64,000 nt of DNA from JBFHFS01 sp041583495 (GCA_041583495.1 JBFHFS010000012.1:1-64000), one strand, 5' to 3'; counted from the first letter of the stretch, positions 18,203-28,172 are shown. Program-made: numbers and translations. Notes: generated from the letters alone by a model not told the origin.

Positions 18203-19218
18203 TCTACGGCCTCCCCCCATGGTTTAAACGAAAAAGAGTAGAGAATCGATTCCAGCTGCCAAACAAGATTCCTCTTCTCAGGCTTTTCAGGTGCGAAAAC
18301 ATATCCTTCCGTAACCACTACCCTACTATTGACCTCATCGATATGAGCAAAGCTAACAAAAGGCCCTCCCATTAAATCGCCTTCCATTTTCCAAAGACCC
18401 CGCAATTCAACAATTTGATGGTCATTGTGCTCAAAATGCTTGTAGGTAACGGGCAGACTGGTTTCGGTGGTCACATACGAACCCGGGGCCGACCCAGGCA
18501 CATTAATCTGCAAAACGGAGTCCCTTTTATTTAAAAGATACTCCTTTTCAATACATTCAGGTCCGGTATAATCGAATGAATAGATGTAAATCCCCTGACT
18601 GATCAGCGGGGTTTCATGCGAAATCCACGAGAAATCCTTGCCCGGTTTATTCCTACGGAAATTGGTGGGTACAATCATGCTCGCATCCCACTTTTCCCCG
18701 ATCATCAGGGTGAGCTCCTTATTAATATATTTACGATAGTATTCCTGACTCCGGTCCCGCTCAGCGCGGATAAAGTAGCCTGCCAAACGAATCTCTTCAG
18801 CCTTCACCAGAGAATCCATCTGCCATGAATTTTTTGCATAAATATGAGCCATTGCCTGCTGCTTGGCCCATTGTTTACTGTAAAACTTCACAGACGGCTC
18901 CTCCTGGCTCCCCAACTTAACCAAAATAAGATTCCTAAAAGGGCGCAGTCTTTCGGTAAATGCACGATGGGGGATTACAGAAAGATCAAAAAGAGGTTCT
19001 CCCTGGGGAAGTCCTACAACGGGTTGTTTCAGAACCTGCATAAGGGTCTTGCCTCCTACGCTCTGTTTAATGGAGTCGTCCATCACCACGAGCATCTCTC
19101 CGGCCTTACCAATAATCGTTGGCCGGTAAACCTTTCCGGAGTCCTTACACCCTTCCAGCCACAATAAGCCGAGAAGAACCACCATGACAATTAGCTGATT
19201 AAAGAACCTTGTCCTCAT
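18199..19218 (-). CDS. DUF4837-family lipoprotein
   Basis: Envelope lipoprotein of about 339 residues from ATG 19218 (an in-frame ATG at 19248 would add ten). The signal sequence ends in a lipobox, LLWLEGC, and is followed by the family start YRPTIIGKAGEMLVVMDDS. The body has an N-terminal alpha/beta part and a second half with FSWISHETPLISQGIYIY and GLWKMEGDLMGGPFVSF, as I recall from Bacteroidota DUF4837 proteins. The role is unknown. It is coupled by ATGA overlap to the next small gene. Confidence 0.85.
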   Translation of the reverse strand: MRTRFFNQLIVMVVLLGLLWLEGCKDSGKVYRPTIIGKAGEMLVVMDDSIKQSVGGKTLMQVLKQPVVGLPQGEPLFDLSVIPHRAFTERLRPFRNLILVKLGSQEEPSVKFYSKQWAKQQAMAHIYAKNSWQMDSLVKAEEIRLAGYFIRAERDRSQEYYRKYINKELTLMIGEKWDASMIVPTNFRRNKPGKDFSWISHETPLISQGIYIYSFDYTGPECIEKEYLLNKRDSVLQINVPGSAPGSYVTTETSLPVTYKHFEHNDHQIVELRGLWKMEGDLMGGPFVSFAHIDEVNSRVVVTEGYVFAPEKPEKRNLVWQLESILYSFSFKPWGEAVE

Positions 19219-19387
19219 ATTTTTTATTTTACGGGTACTTATGTCCATGATAGAACAGTCGTTAATATTTTAGCTATGAAGTTACAAAAAAGCAGTCAAA
19301 ACAACACTTCCGCAATAAAAGAATTGCGAGCGCACAATGGTCACTCCCGGCATGACCTGCCTGCATAACCCACAAAAGCCAGGATCC

Positions 19388-20548
19388 TTACCTGAGGGTC
19401 AAATCCTCCTCCGAGGGATTATGACCCCGTGGCCGCCAAACAACAAGGATCTGTCCGGCATCGATGGATTTATCCGTCAGATGGTTCCAGGCCATTAAAT
19501 CTTCAATTCTGCAGTTATAGGCCATGGCAATCTTATGAAAAAATTCCCCGGGGGCCACCTTGTGCCAGTCTTTTACACGCCCGCTCACGTCGCCTATGGG
19601 AGGCAGGGTTGCAGAGGGGGGACGGCTTTCCAGTCGCCAGCCATTGCGGTTCTCAATAAAAAGGGGCAACGCACTCCCCGGCACCACAATCCGGACCGGT
19701 TCGGTCTGCTGGGGAATATAATTGAGTTTATAAGAAGGATTGAGCAACGACAAGGTTTCAACAGCCACCTTTACCTTTCCGGAGATCTGCTGAAAGGAGA
19801 GCCCTCCAGGCACTTCGGCCGTGGTCAGGTCGTCGAAACTAAATTCAGGAGATTCGGGCACGATCCCATAACTCCGGTAATGATTCATCACATAATTAAC
19901 GGCGATAAAAGCAGGCACATAACCTCTCACCTGCTCCGACAGATAAGGGCGAAGCTTCCAGTAATCCCTTTCTCCTCCCGATTTTCGAATAGCTTCCTTC
20001 ACCTCACCAATACCTCCGTTGTAGGCGGCCAGGGCAAGAGTCCAATCGTTAAAGTTATCGTAAAGGTATTTTAGATAGCGACAGGCCGCGTCGGTTGCCA
20101 GAACCGGGTCGGCCCGCTCATCCACATAGGTGGTTACTTTCAGATCGAACATCCGGGAGGCATGGAAAAGAAATTGCCATAAGCCATAGGCCCCTGAAGT
20201 GGATTTGGCGCGAGGATCCAATGCCGATTCTACCACAGAGAGATACTTCAACTCCAGGGGCAAACCATACTTGTCGAGATACTCCTCGAAGATCGGGAAA
20301 TACAATTGAGACCGGCCCATAATGGTGGCCAGATGATCCCGTCTTTTTTGGGTATATACCTCGATATAGGCCTGGACACTGCCATTGTAAACCAATGGAA
20401 CAGCCGATGCCTGATCCAGCGCTTTCAATCGGGAGGCCACCAAATAGTCAGGCACACCAACCGAACCTGCATCAGTCTGAGCACCAACCTCCGCGGAAAT
20501 AAACACCAAACAAAAAAAGAGATACTTGCGAAGAAGTTGTAAAATCAT
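19388..20548 (-). CDS. Membrane-bound lytic murein transglycosylase, MltD-like, with LysM
   Basis: Periplasmic peptidoglycan lyase producing 1,6-anhydro-muropeptides. From ATG 20548 it has 386 residues and a signal peptide ending VGAQ. The SLT domain (about 85-215) contains YGLPLELKYLSVVESALDP, with the catalytic Glu in VVESALDP, then TSGAYGLWQF and LALAAYNGGIGEV. A single C-terminal LysM (about 330-380, HKVAPGEFFHKIAMAYNC) binds peptidoglycan. A TTG seven codons upstream is the alternative start. It lies 53 bases after tatA. Confidence 0.94.
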   Translation of the reverse strand: MILQLLRKYLFFCLVFISAEVGAQTDAGSVGVPDYLVASRLKALDQASAVPLVYNGSVQAYIEVYTQKRRDHLATIMGRSQLYFPIFEEYLDKYGLPLELKYLSVVESALDPRAKSTSGAYGLWQFLFHASRMFDLKVTTYVDERADPVLATDAACRYLKYLYDNFNDWTLALAAYNGGIGEVKEAIRKSGGERDYWKLRPYLSEQVRGYVPAFIAVNYVMNHYRSYGIVPESPEFSFDDLTTAEVPGGLSFQQISGKVKVAVETLSLLNPSYKLNYIPQQTEPVRIVVPGSALPLFIENRNGWRLESRPPSATLPPIGDVSGRVKDWHKVAPGEFFHKIAMAYNCRIEDLMAWNHLTDKSIDAGQILVVWRPRGHNPSEEDLTLR

Positions 20549-20601
20549 AAGAACACAATAGAAAACCAAGGCAAACGAAAATCAAGAAGGGCTAAAAACG
20601 A

Positions 20602-20823
20602 TTACTCTTTATCTCCCTCTTTTTCGCTTTTGTCAATCGACTGTTTTCCGGATGCATCCTGCGCGGATTCGTTCCGAGCTTTTTTAAACTCCTTCATTCC
20701 CTGCCCCAGGCCTTTCATCAGTTCAGGAATCTTACGACCACCAAAGAGAAGCACAATAGCCAGGATAACAATGATCCACTCATACCCGCCGGGCATTAAT
20801 AAAAAGAAAGGTGATAATGTCAT
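20602..20823 (-). CDS. tatA: Twin-arginine translocase subunit TatA/E
   Basis: Pore-forming Tat subunit, 73 residues. One N-terminal membrane helix (YEWIIVILAIVLLFGG) is followed by the family motif FGGRKIPELMKGLGQGMKEFKKA, an amphipathic helix, and a short charged tail. No tatC or tatB is in the window. The subunit fits with the Tat signals on the two oxidoreductases near the right edge (60038 and 63372). Confidence 0.93.
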   Translation of the reverse strand: MTLSPFFLLMPGGYEWIIVILAIVLLFGGRKIPELMKGLGQGMKEFKKARNESAQDASGKQSIDKSEKEGDKE

Positions 20824-21057
20824 TTCTGTTCAGTTATTTATCATTAAACACTTTAATATTCAGATGGTTCTGCCCGGAAATAAAAAATATCCGATAAAAC
20901 CCTCAATTTGCCGGGAAGAGAGAAGAACATTCGACCCAACCCTGCCATTACAAATGTATAAATTTAAGCCGATCCTTTACTATAAAATGTCGCATACTTT
21001 TTTACGCTCTTTTCCCTCGCGGCTATATCAATTCATTGGGTAAGGCACCTCTTCACC

Positions 21058-22377
21058 CTAAGGGAAAAGCCATTTAAATATGTCATTCCCATTGGCATAC
21101 AGCAACAACCCGAATAAAATAATCATGCCTGTGATTTGGGAATACTCCAAAAACTTTTCACTGGGCTTGCGACGGGTAACAATTTCATAGGTAAGAAAAA
21201 GAACATGACCACCATCCAGGGCCGGAATGGGTAAGATGTTCATGAAGGCCAGGATGAGCGATAACAAGGCGGTGTTGTACCAGAAGCTGCTCCAATCCCA
21301 GCTGGCGGGAAACAAATTACCGATGGCCCCAAAACCACCTATCTGGCGAACGCCTTCACGGGTAAAGATTAATTTTAGCTGCTTCACATATCCAACCAAC
21401 ACATTAAAGCCCATTTTAATACCCGCCGGGCAGGCAGCCCAAAACCCATACTCAACCTTTTTGACCCCCAAAAAGGAGGAGAGATCCCGGTTGCCAATCC
21501 CAATCTGCCCCGACTTATTAACCTCTACCGGAAGCGTCATCAAGCTGTCCGCTCTGTAAAAGGAGATGGAGGTGGTTTTCCCGGTTTGATCGAAGAGTGC
21601 CGCAACAAAATCGTGGAAAAAAGGGGCCTTCACATCCCCAATCCCCACCAGGCTATCGCCTTTTTGGAGACCTGCCTCGGCGGCCGGCTTCCCGGGCAGG
21701 AGCGAATCGACCACAAAGGGCACCCGGTATTGGGCAAATCGGCGCACATTCTCAGCCAAAAAGCGTTGTCCCAAACCCTCAGGAAGAGGCAGGGTAAATA
21801 CCGAATCCTCCCGTTGGACCACCATATGATCGGCATCTTCGAGAAGAATTAATCGTGCAATATCATTAGCGGTTTCCACTTTAAAAGTGTCCACCATCAG
21901 AACCTTATCCCCGTCCTGCAAACCGATCTCATGTCCAATGGCATGAAACGACAGGCCATAGGTGGCCCCCTCAACGGGGATATACGATTCACCCCATTTA
22001 AACAAAATCATCCAAAAGATGAACAAGGCCAGTAAGAAATTCACCACTACGCCCCCAACCATGATCAGCAACCGTTGCCAGGCCGGCTTAGACCTGAATT
22101 CCCAGGGTTCAGCAGGGCGGGCCAATTGTTCCCGATCCATCGACTCATCAATCATGCCGGCTATCTTCACATAACCGCCCAGGGGCAGCCATCCGATACC
22201 ATATTCGGTGTCCTTCCGTTTGAATTTGAAGAGCGAGAACCCCGCATCAAAGAACAGGTAAAACTTCTCGACCCTGGTATTGAATAAGCGTGCAAAGAAG
22301 AAATGACCAAACTCGTGCAGAATGACCAATATCGAGAGGCTGAGTATCAGCTGTGCTGCTTTGATTAGAAAAATCAT
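21058..22377 (-). CDS. rseP: RIP site-2 metalloprotease RseP
   Basis: Intramembrane zinc protease that cleaves anti-sigma factors and remnant signal peptides, 439 residues. The zinc motif HEFGH (His21, Glu22, His25) lies in the first helix and the third ligand motif NILPIPALDGGHVL in the C-terminal half. At least one PDZ domain (about 215-265, LLPGKPAAEAGLQKGDSLVGIG) lies between. It is directly downstream of dxr, an arrangement common in bacteria. Length is normal. Confidence 0.96.
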   Translation of the reverse strand: MIFLIKAAQLILSLSILVILHEFGHFFFARLFNTRVEKFYLFFDAGFSLFKFKRKDTEYGIGWLPLGGYVKIAGMIDESMDREQLARPAEPWEFRSKPAWQRLLIMVGGVVVNFLLALFIFWMILFKWGESYIPVEGATYGLSFHAIGHEIGLQDGDKVLMVDTFKVETANDIARLILLEDADHMVVQREDSVFTLPLPEGLGQRFLAENVRRFAQYRVPFVVDSLLPGKPAAEAGLQKGDSLVGIGDVKAPFFHDFVAALFDQTGKTTSISFYRADSLMTLPVEVNKSGQIGIGNRDLSSFLGVKKVEYGFWAACPAGIKMGFNVLVGYVKQLKLIFTREGVRQIGGFGAIGNLFPASWDWSSFWYNTALLSLILAFMNILPIPALDGGHVLFLTYEIVTRRKPSEKFLEYSQITGMIILFGLLLYANGNDIFKWLFP

Positions 22378-22503
22378 AAAAAATGTTCTAGATAATTATT
22401 TAACTATGAAAGAGGCCGTTGGTCAGACATCTTCCACCCAAAAAAGAGGGGTGAAGAGTGTGGGCCTTCTTTTGTTGATCCACAAATATATGCTTTTTCC
22501 TTG

Positions 22504-23655
22504 TTAGACAAGAATCTCCGAGGCAATTGCCCGGGCCTCTTTATCGGTATCGAGGTATTCCTGAAAACCGGGCGTTTGAATAAACTGACTGCGCGCCATG
22601 GTTTTCTCGATCACCGCCGACATTTCCAAAAAGCCGATGCGCTGCTGAAGAAAAGCCTCCACAGCCACCTCATTGGCCGCATTCAAAATGCATGGCATAT
22701 TGCCCCCTTTATCCATGGCTTCAAAGGCAATTTGAAGATTACTAAAGACCTTCATATCTGCCTTTTCGAAGGTGAGGGTTGGATAATCGGAAAAGCTAAA
22801 TCGAGGAAAGTGGTTTCCTAACCGCTGAGGATAAGCCAATGCATACTGGATGGGTAACCGCATATCGGGCATTCCCAATTGTGCCTTAATAGAACCATCC
22901 ATAAATTGAACCATCGAATGTACAATGGACTGAGAATGTACCACAATCTCAATCTGACTGGGAGAGAGATTGAATAACCAACGGGCTTCAATGGCTTCAA
23001 AGCCCTTGTTCATCAACGAAGCCGAGTCAATGGTTATTTTGTCCCCCATTTTCCAGTTGGGATGATTCAAAGCCTGGGCACGTGTAACACTCTTTAGGAA
23101 CTCCCTGCTTTTCCCTTTGAAAGGCCCTCCCGATGCGGTGAGAATTATTTTCTCAACGGGGTTGGCCTCTTCGCCGGTCAAACACTGGAAGATGGCCGAA
23201 TGCTCCGAGTCGACCGGAAGAATAGGCACCCTCTTACTGCGGGCCAGGTCCATAATTAACTCTCCGGCCACCACCAGGGTCTCCTTGTTTGCCAGGGCGA
23301 TGGGTTTGCCGGCTTCCAAAGCTCTGATGGTGGGCAACAAGCCTGCAAAGCCCACCAGAGCCACCAGCACTACATCCACGGTTCCGGTGGCCCCCGACTG
23401 TGCCAGGGCCTGACTGCCGGCATACACTTTTATCGGAAGCTCTTTCAATTGCTCAGAAACAAATCCATAGTACTCCTCATTGCCAATAACCACCAGGTTA
23501 GGCAGATATTTTTTGGCCTGTTCCACCAGGAGCACAGCATTATTGCCTGCTGTAAGAACTTCAACCTCGAATAAATCAGTATGCTGATCGATCACCTCCA
23601 GTGCCTGGGTTCCTATAGATCCGGTTGACCCCAATATAGCGACTCTTCTCTTCAT
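22504..23655 (-). CDS. dxr: 1-deoxy-D-xylulose 5-phosphate reductoisomerase
   Basis: Second enzyme of the MEP isoprenoid pathway, converting DXP to MEP with NADPH and a divalent metal; 383 residues. The N-terminal NADPH motif is GSTGSIGTQALEVI. The catalytic region has LPVDSEHSAIFQ (metal-binding Asp and Glu), TASGGPFKG, and WKMGDKITIDSASLMNKG...EARWLF. Located between the M23 peptidase gene and rseP on the minus strand. Confidence 0.97.
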   Translation of the reverse strand: MKRRVAILGSTGSIGTQALEVIDQHTDLFEVEVLTAGNNAVLLVEQAKKYLPNLVVIGNEEYYGFVSEQLKELPIKVYAGSQALAQSGATGTVDVVLVALVGFAGLLPTIRALEAGKPIALANKETLVVAGELIMDLARSKRVPILPVDSEHSAIFQCLTGEEANPVEKIILTASGGPFKGKSREFLKSVTRAQALNHPNWKMGDKITIDSASLMNKGFEAIEARWLFNLSPSQIEIVVHSQSIVHSMVQFMDGSIKAQLGMPDMRLPIQYALAYPQRLGNHFPRFSFSDYPTLTFEKADMKVFSNLQIAFEAMDKGGNMPCILNAANEVAVEAFLQQRIGFLEMSAVIEKTMARSQFIQTPGFQEYLDTDKEARAIASEILV

Positions 23656-23710
23656 TAAATTAGCTGTAAATTATATAGTGTTTCCTTTAGGGAATTTCGT
23701 AAAACCAGCC

Positions 23711-24598
23711 CTAAAACGAGATATATTCCTCCGGATTAAGAGCAGCGCCATTGTACCACAACTCAAAATGAAGGTGTGGCCCCGAGGTTAATTCTCCGGA
23801 ATTACCGACGTTGGCAATAACTTCTCCCGACTTAACATGATCGCCGATCGATTTTAAAAGTTGCTCATTATGCTTATATACCGAAATAATATTGTTGGAA
23901 TGCTGAATCTGAATGACATACCCCGTTCCTACCGTCCAGTCGGAAAAGAAGACAATGCCATCCATCACGGCCGAAACAGCGGCGCCGGGAGATGCCACCA
24001 CGTCCACCCCATAGTGGTTTTGATTGGAATCGAAAGTATTAACCACCATCCCTTTAAGGGGACAAAAGAAGAAGGTATTTTCGAGCCTGGCGTCTTGCTT
24101 TTTCTTTGTTGGGGCCGACAAGTTAAACCGTTCCTCCTTCTCAACCTCTTTGCGAAACACCGAATCCTCCTGCGACCGGCTAAAATGCACATCCTTTAAA
24201 CTGCCGGCCCCTTCCTCCTGGCCCGAAGATTCTTGTGCTTCCAGTTCTTCGGAGGACAAAGGTTCCTCCCCACTCACAATCCGCTGCATATTATTGATGA
24301 ACCGGTTTCGCTTCTCCAGCTGAACATACAGGGAATCCACCCTTTGGGCGTTCCGTACAATCAACAAACGCTGGTTGGCATCAGGGTAGCCGGGAATATA
24401 CTCCCTTAATCCGGTAAAGGCTATCAGTAACGTAACCAGTACGATGAGAACAATTGCCGAAACCCCCACCAAAGTAAATACATTTAACCGGGAGAGCCGT
24501 ATCGAAAGAGCTTCTTCATAGGTCTGCTCATTCAATATTACCAGCTTATATTTATCCCTAAGCTTTTTAATGAGCTTTTTGCGGTTTTTTTCTGCCAT
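23711..24598 (-). CDS. Membrane-anchored M23-family metallopeptidase (LytM-like)
   Basis: Peptidoglycan endopeptidase or LytM-type regulator of about 295 residues from ATG 24598; the frame can be extended to a GTG at 24637. A cytoplasmic basic N-terminus (about 1-35) precedes one membrane helix (FTLVGVSAIVLIVLVTLLIAF), a coiled linker with an acidic low-complexity stretch (SSEELEAQESSGQEEG) and a C-terminal M23 domain with the zinc motifs NHYGVDVVA (His, Asp) and GPHLHFELW. The catalytic histidines are therefore present. It is the first gene of the minus-strand block leading to dxr, rseP and tatA. Confidence 0.93.
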   Translation of the reverse strand: MAEKNRKKLIKKLRDKYKLVILNEQTYEEALSIRLSRLNVFTLVGVSAIVLIVLVTLLIAFTGLREYIPGYPDANQRLLIVRNAQRVDSLYVQLEKRNRFINNMQRIVSGEEPLSSEELEAQESSGQEEGAGSLKDVHFSRSQEDSVFRKEVEKEERFNLSAPTKKKQDARLENTFFFCPLKGMVVNTFDSNQNHYGVDVVASPGAAVSAVMDGIVFFSDWTVGTGYVIQIQHSNNIISVYKHNEQLLKSIGDHVKSGEVIANVGNSGELTSGPHLHFELWYNGAALNPEEYISF

Positions 24599-24859
24599 GG
24601 AATTATCAATATGAAGTTCATTGAGATGACCAGCCACAAATTTAGCAATAAATAGTGACCTGTCCCCATTCCCTCCTTATTAGATTTGGACAACTTTCTC
24701 TCATTCAGCAGAGGGCCATGGGTTCGAAAAAAAGAGATTCATTCTCCCAAAATAAAAAAAATAAATTTTATTGCTATCATGGAACTACATGAATGCAAGG
24801 TGATTATTTTAATTCCCCCGCCACCGGAGTGAAATCAACAAAAAATAAGACCTCGCGAA

Positions 24860-24891
24860 TTTTGTGGAGATTAAAAAATAGTCTATATTTG
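24860..24891 (+). promoter_or_regulatory. Promoter of the initiator tRNA gene
   Basis: TTTG (24861-24864) and TATATTTG (24884-24891) are separated by 19 bases, an exact fit to the Bacteroidota -33/-7 pattern. The tRNA begins about 35 bases after the expected start point. The rest of the gap back to the M23 gene (24599-24859) shows nothing else. Confidence 0.75.
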
Positions 24892-24932
24892 CAACCGCTA
24901 AGAAAGAAAAACAAGTACGTTTTAAGATATAT

Positions 24933-25005
<73 letters not shown>

Positions 25006-25008
25006 CTG

Positions 25009-25055
25009 AAAAGTCGAAAATCAATCCTTAACAGATTGTTTTCGACTTTTTTTAT
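25009..25055 (+). terminator. Rho-independent terminator of the tRNA gene
   Basis: A stem of about 17 bp (25009-25026 with 25034-25050, one bulged base) containing AAGTCGAAAA and its complement, followed by a T-run through 25053. It starts three bases after the mature tRNA end. Confidence 0.85.
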
Positions 25056-25182
25056 TTTAAACCTTTCCGGCCATTGCCACTCCGCTTTGGTTTTGTATTT
25101 TTGTGCTGCACCCCGTCCCTGCTTGTATTTGATAATCAAGCGAAAATATCAGGATTTCACCCAACCGTCAGCAGCCATACCT

Positions 25183-26880
25183 ATGAAACAATTCCGCCTC
25201 TTTTTATTCTGGATACTCATACTCTTCCCCTTTCTACAATCTTCCCCGGCACAAGACCGAATCACAGGACGCACCTTTTCTTCCCGATCGGAAGTCATCG
25301 GCAAAAAAGGAATGGTAGCCACCAGCCAACCTTTGGCCACCCAAATAGGGCTCGATATCCTAAAAAAAGGGGGCTCGGCAATCGATGCAGCCATCGCGGC
25401 CAACGCTGCCCTGGGGCTAATGGAGCCCACAGGATGTGGAATTGGCGGTGATTTATTCGCCATTGTGTGGGATCAAAAATCACAACACCTTTACGGTATA
25501 AATGGCAGTGGCCGCTCTCCCCGCCTGTTGACCATCGACTATTTCCTCTCCAACCAACTGTCAAAGATTCCCTCTTACGGCCCCCTACCCGTATCTGTTC
25601 CGGGCTGCGTGGATGCCTGGTTCGAGCTACACGGCAAATTTGGAAAATTGCCCATGAAAGAGCTGCTTGCTCCCGCCATCGAATATGCCCTCGAAGGCTT
25701 TCCGGTCACTGAGCTGATCAGCCACTATTGGGAAAAATCGCTCACCCGGTTTGCCGACTACCCAAATGTAATGGAGACTTTTTCTATCCATGGCCAGGCC
25801 CCCAAAAAAGGAGATGTCTTTAAAAACCCCCAACTGGCCAACACCTACCAGATGATTGCCGACCAGGGAAGAGACCTGTTTTATAACGGCTCCATAGCCG
25901 AAACCATTTCCAGATTCATTCAAATTCAAGGGGGATTTCTTTCCCGCGAAGATTTTGCCCTTCACCAGTCCCAATGGGTCGAACCCATTGCCTCCAATTA
26001 CCGGGGTTATAAAATCTGGGAGTTGCCCCCCAATGGGCAAGGTATCACGGCGCTCATGATGCTTAACATCCTGGAAGGCTATAAGTTTGCCCCCCAGGAT
26101 TTTGGTTCCGCCCGGCACCTTCACCTGGTTAATGAAGCTAAAAAGCTGGCCTTTGAAGACCGGAACCGGTACATCGCCGACCCCGACTTCTCTTCCATCC
26201 CCCTGGAGAAACTATTGTCGAAAGACTATGCCGCCCAAAGGAGAGCCCTTATTGATACCTCAAAAGCAAGCCTCACCGTGCCGGGCATAAAGAACCAAAG
26301 CGAAACCATTTATCTTACGGTTGCCGACCAATGGGGTAACATGGTTTCCTTTATCCAAAGCAATTACCGGGGGATGGGCTCGGGAATGGTGCCTCCGGGA
26401 TTGGGATTTATGCTTCAGAACCGGGGCGAATTGTTTTCATTAAAACCAGGCGACGCCAACGAATACGCCCCCGGGAAAAGACCTTTTCATACCATCATTC
26501 CCGCCTTTATCACCAAGAACGAACAGCCATTTCTCAGCTTCGGGGTGATGGGAGGGGATTTTCAGCCGCAAGGACATGTCCAGATCATCATGAACCTCAT
26601 CGACTTTGGCATGAATCTTCAGGAAGCCGGCGATGCGCCACGCTTCTCTCATATTGAAACCCCGTGCAGGGATGGAAGCATCAATAAGTCGGCGGGAGAA
26701 ATTAATGTGGAAGAGGGATTCCCCTATGAAACCATCCGTCAACTGATGGAGATGGGACACAAAGTGTCTTTCGATCTGGGTGGATACGGTGGTTTTCAGG
26801 GCATTATGTACGATCCAAAAAGAAAGATCTACATTGGGGCTTCAGAATCCAGAAAGGACGGACAGGCGGCCGGTTATTGA
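25183..26880 (+). CDS. ggt: Gamma-glutamyltransferase family protein (exported)
   Basis: Periplasmic Ntn-hydrolase that self-cleaves into two subunits and acts on gamma-glutamyl compounds such as glutathione; 565 residues. I set the start at ATG 25183 because a signal peptide follows (FRLFLFWILILFPFLQSSPAQ) and a -7 box TATTTTTG lies upstream at 25096-25103. The longer frame back to 25036 would begin inside the tRNA terminator. The large subunit has GMVATSQPLA and GGSAIDAAIAANAALG...TGCGIGGD. The nucleophile Thr is in SETIYLTVADQWGNMVSF. The C-terminal half shows SFGVMGGDFQPQGH. The motif resembles the YwrD-like branch, so the substrate is uncertain. Confidence 0.92.
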   Translation: MKQFRLFLFWILILFPFLQSSPAQDRITGRTFSSRSEVIGKKGMVATSQPLATQIGLDILKKGGSAIDAAIAANAALGLMEPTGCGIGGDLFAIVWDQKSQHLYGINGSGRSPRLLTIDYFLSNQLSKIPSYGPLPVSVPGCVDAWFELHGKFGKLPMKELLAPAIEYALEGFPVTELISHYWEKSLTRFADYPNVMETFSIHGQAPKKGDVFKNPQLANTYQMIADQGRDLFYNGSIAETISRFIQIQGGFLSREDFALHQSQWVEPIASNYRGYKIWELPPNGQGITALMMLNILEGYKFAPQDFGSARHLHLVNEAKKLAFEDRNRYIADPDFSSIPLEKLLSKDYAAQRRALIDTSKASLTVPGIKNQSETIYLTVADQWGNMVSFIQSNYRGMGSGMVPPGLGFMLQNRGELFSLKPGDANEYAPGKRPFHTIIPAFITKNEQPFLSFGVMGGDFQPQGHVQIIMNLIDFGMNLQEAGDAPRFSHIETPCRDGSINKSAGEINVEEGFPYETIRQLMEMGHKVSFDLGGYGGFQGIMYDPKRKIYIGASESRKDGQAAGY

Positions 26881-28110
26881 TTAAAAGGCCGCCATTAGCA
26901 AACCGATATCCTTTGAAGGGATTTCAAATCGCTCCCCCAGCATATGATTGGTGAGAATTCCTTTGAAGATATAAAGCCCGTGACTCACCCCGACATCCCT
27001 TTTAATCAACTGATTAATACCACCTTCCATACCCATATTTAGCAGAACCGGGGCAAAAATATTACTCAGGGCAATGGAGGAGGTCCTTGCCACTCTTGAG
27101 GCAATGTTGTGTACCCGGTAGTGTATCACGCCCTGCTCAACGGTCACTGCATGCTCCTTTTGAGTCGATTCGGCGGAAGGGCCAAAACAGCCCCCATTAC
27201 TCATACTCAGATCCACAATAATAGACCCGGCCTTCATCTCTGCCACCTGCTCCTCGGTAATCATAAAACCACTCAGGGGATCAAAATACCGAAGACTCAC
27301 AATCACAGCATCTGCCGACTTCAGCGCCTTAGTAAGCACCTGGTTGTGCAGTACAGAGGTGAAAAGTCGTTGGCCAATATTTCGTTCCAACTCCCGGAGA
27401 TTCCGATAGGAATTGTCAAAGACTTTCACCTGACATCCCAGCCCCAATGCTGCCCTGGCAGCAAATTCACCGGCCGTTCCCGCACCGATAATAACCACCT
27501 CTGCAGGGGTAATGCCGGTAATACCACCCAGCAAAACGCCTTTGCCATTCTTGGCCTTACTCAGATATTCCGAAGCAATCATGATGGAGGTATACCCCTC
27601 AATTTCACTCATGCTTTGCACAACGGGGAAACATCCCGCATCGTCCTTCAACAATTCATAAGCCAGCGCATTGATCTTTCGCGCCATCAATTGCTGAAGC
27701 GTTCTCCGGTTTTGCTTTAACACATATAAAAGGGATATTAACAGCTGATTAGGGGAGAGCAATTTAATCTCATCCTCCTCGGGCGGTGCCACCTTAAGCA
27801 CCACATCACAGCGAAATGGAGCCTCATGATCGGTTACAATACTGGCGCCCGCCTCCGAGAAATCATGATCAAAGTAGTTGGCAGCATTACCGGCCCCGCT
27901 CTCAACGACAATTTTATGTCCGTTGGACACCAGCAACTCCACCCCCTGAGGGGTGAGCGGAACCCGGTTTTCACTTTTATCGCGTTCACGGGGAATCCCA
28001 AAAGACATTGACTTTTGTCTACGCCCCAACTCCAGCATCTCCTCCTGAGGCATCAGATGCGTTTGACTAATGGAATAGTAGGAGGGAATTCTTTTACCTG
28101 TATCGCCCAT
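26881..28110 (-). CDS. Alanine dehydrogenase-like protein
   Basis: NAD-binding protein of the alanine dehydrogenase / transhydrogenase-alpha family, 409 residues, with about 35 extra residues before the family start (MSFGIPRERDKSENRVPLTP). The N-terminal substrate domain keeps the lysine in DVVLKVAPPEEDE. The Rossmann motif is VVIIGAGTAGEFAARAALGLG. At the position of the catalytic His of characterised enzymes (YLHLA-type segment) I read SLLYVLKQN, with no His, so catalysis as alanine dehydrogenase is not assured. Convergent with the gamma-glutamyltransferase gene: the two stop codons abut with no base between. Confidence 0.85.
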   Translation of the reverse strand: MGDTGKRIPSYYSISQTHLMPQEEMLELGRRQKSMSFGIPRERDKSENRVPLTPQGVELLVSNGHKIVVESGAGNAANYFDHDFSEAGASIVTDHEAPFRCDVVLKVAPPEEDEIKLLSPNQLLISLLYVLKQNRRTLQQLMARKINALAYELLKDDAGCFPVVQSMSEIEGYTSIMIASEYLSKAKNGKGVLLGGITGITPAEVVIIGAGTAGEFAARAALGLGCQVKVFDNSYRNLRELERNIGQRLFTSVLHNQVLTKALKSADAVIVSLRYFDPLSGFMITEEQVAEMKAGSIIVDLSMSNGGCFGPSAESTQKEHAVTVEQGVIHYRVHNIASRVARTSSIALSNIFAPVLLNMGMEGGINQLIKRDVGVSHGLYIFKGILTNHMLGERFEIPSKDIGLLMAAF

Positions 28111-28172
28111 AACTAGAATCTAAAGAAACACCTCTAATATTTTTTTTCTTTGTCAAGTTACAAAAAAATCAT

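Noticed and set aside
20630..21043. 137-codon plus-strand frame over tatA and its upstream gap
   Set aside because: Its first half is antisense to tatA, and the remainder has no recognisable features.
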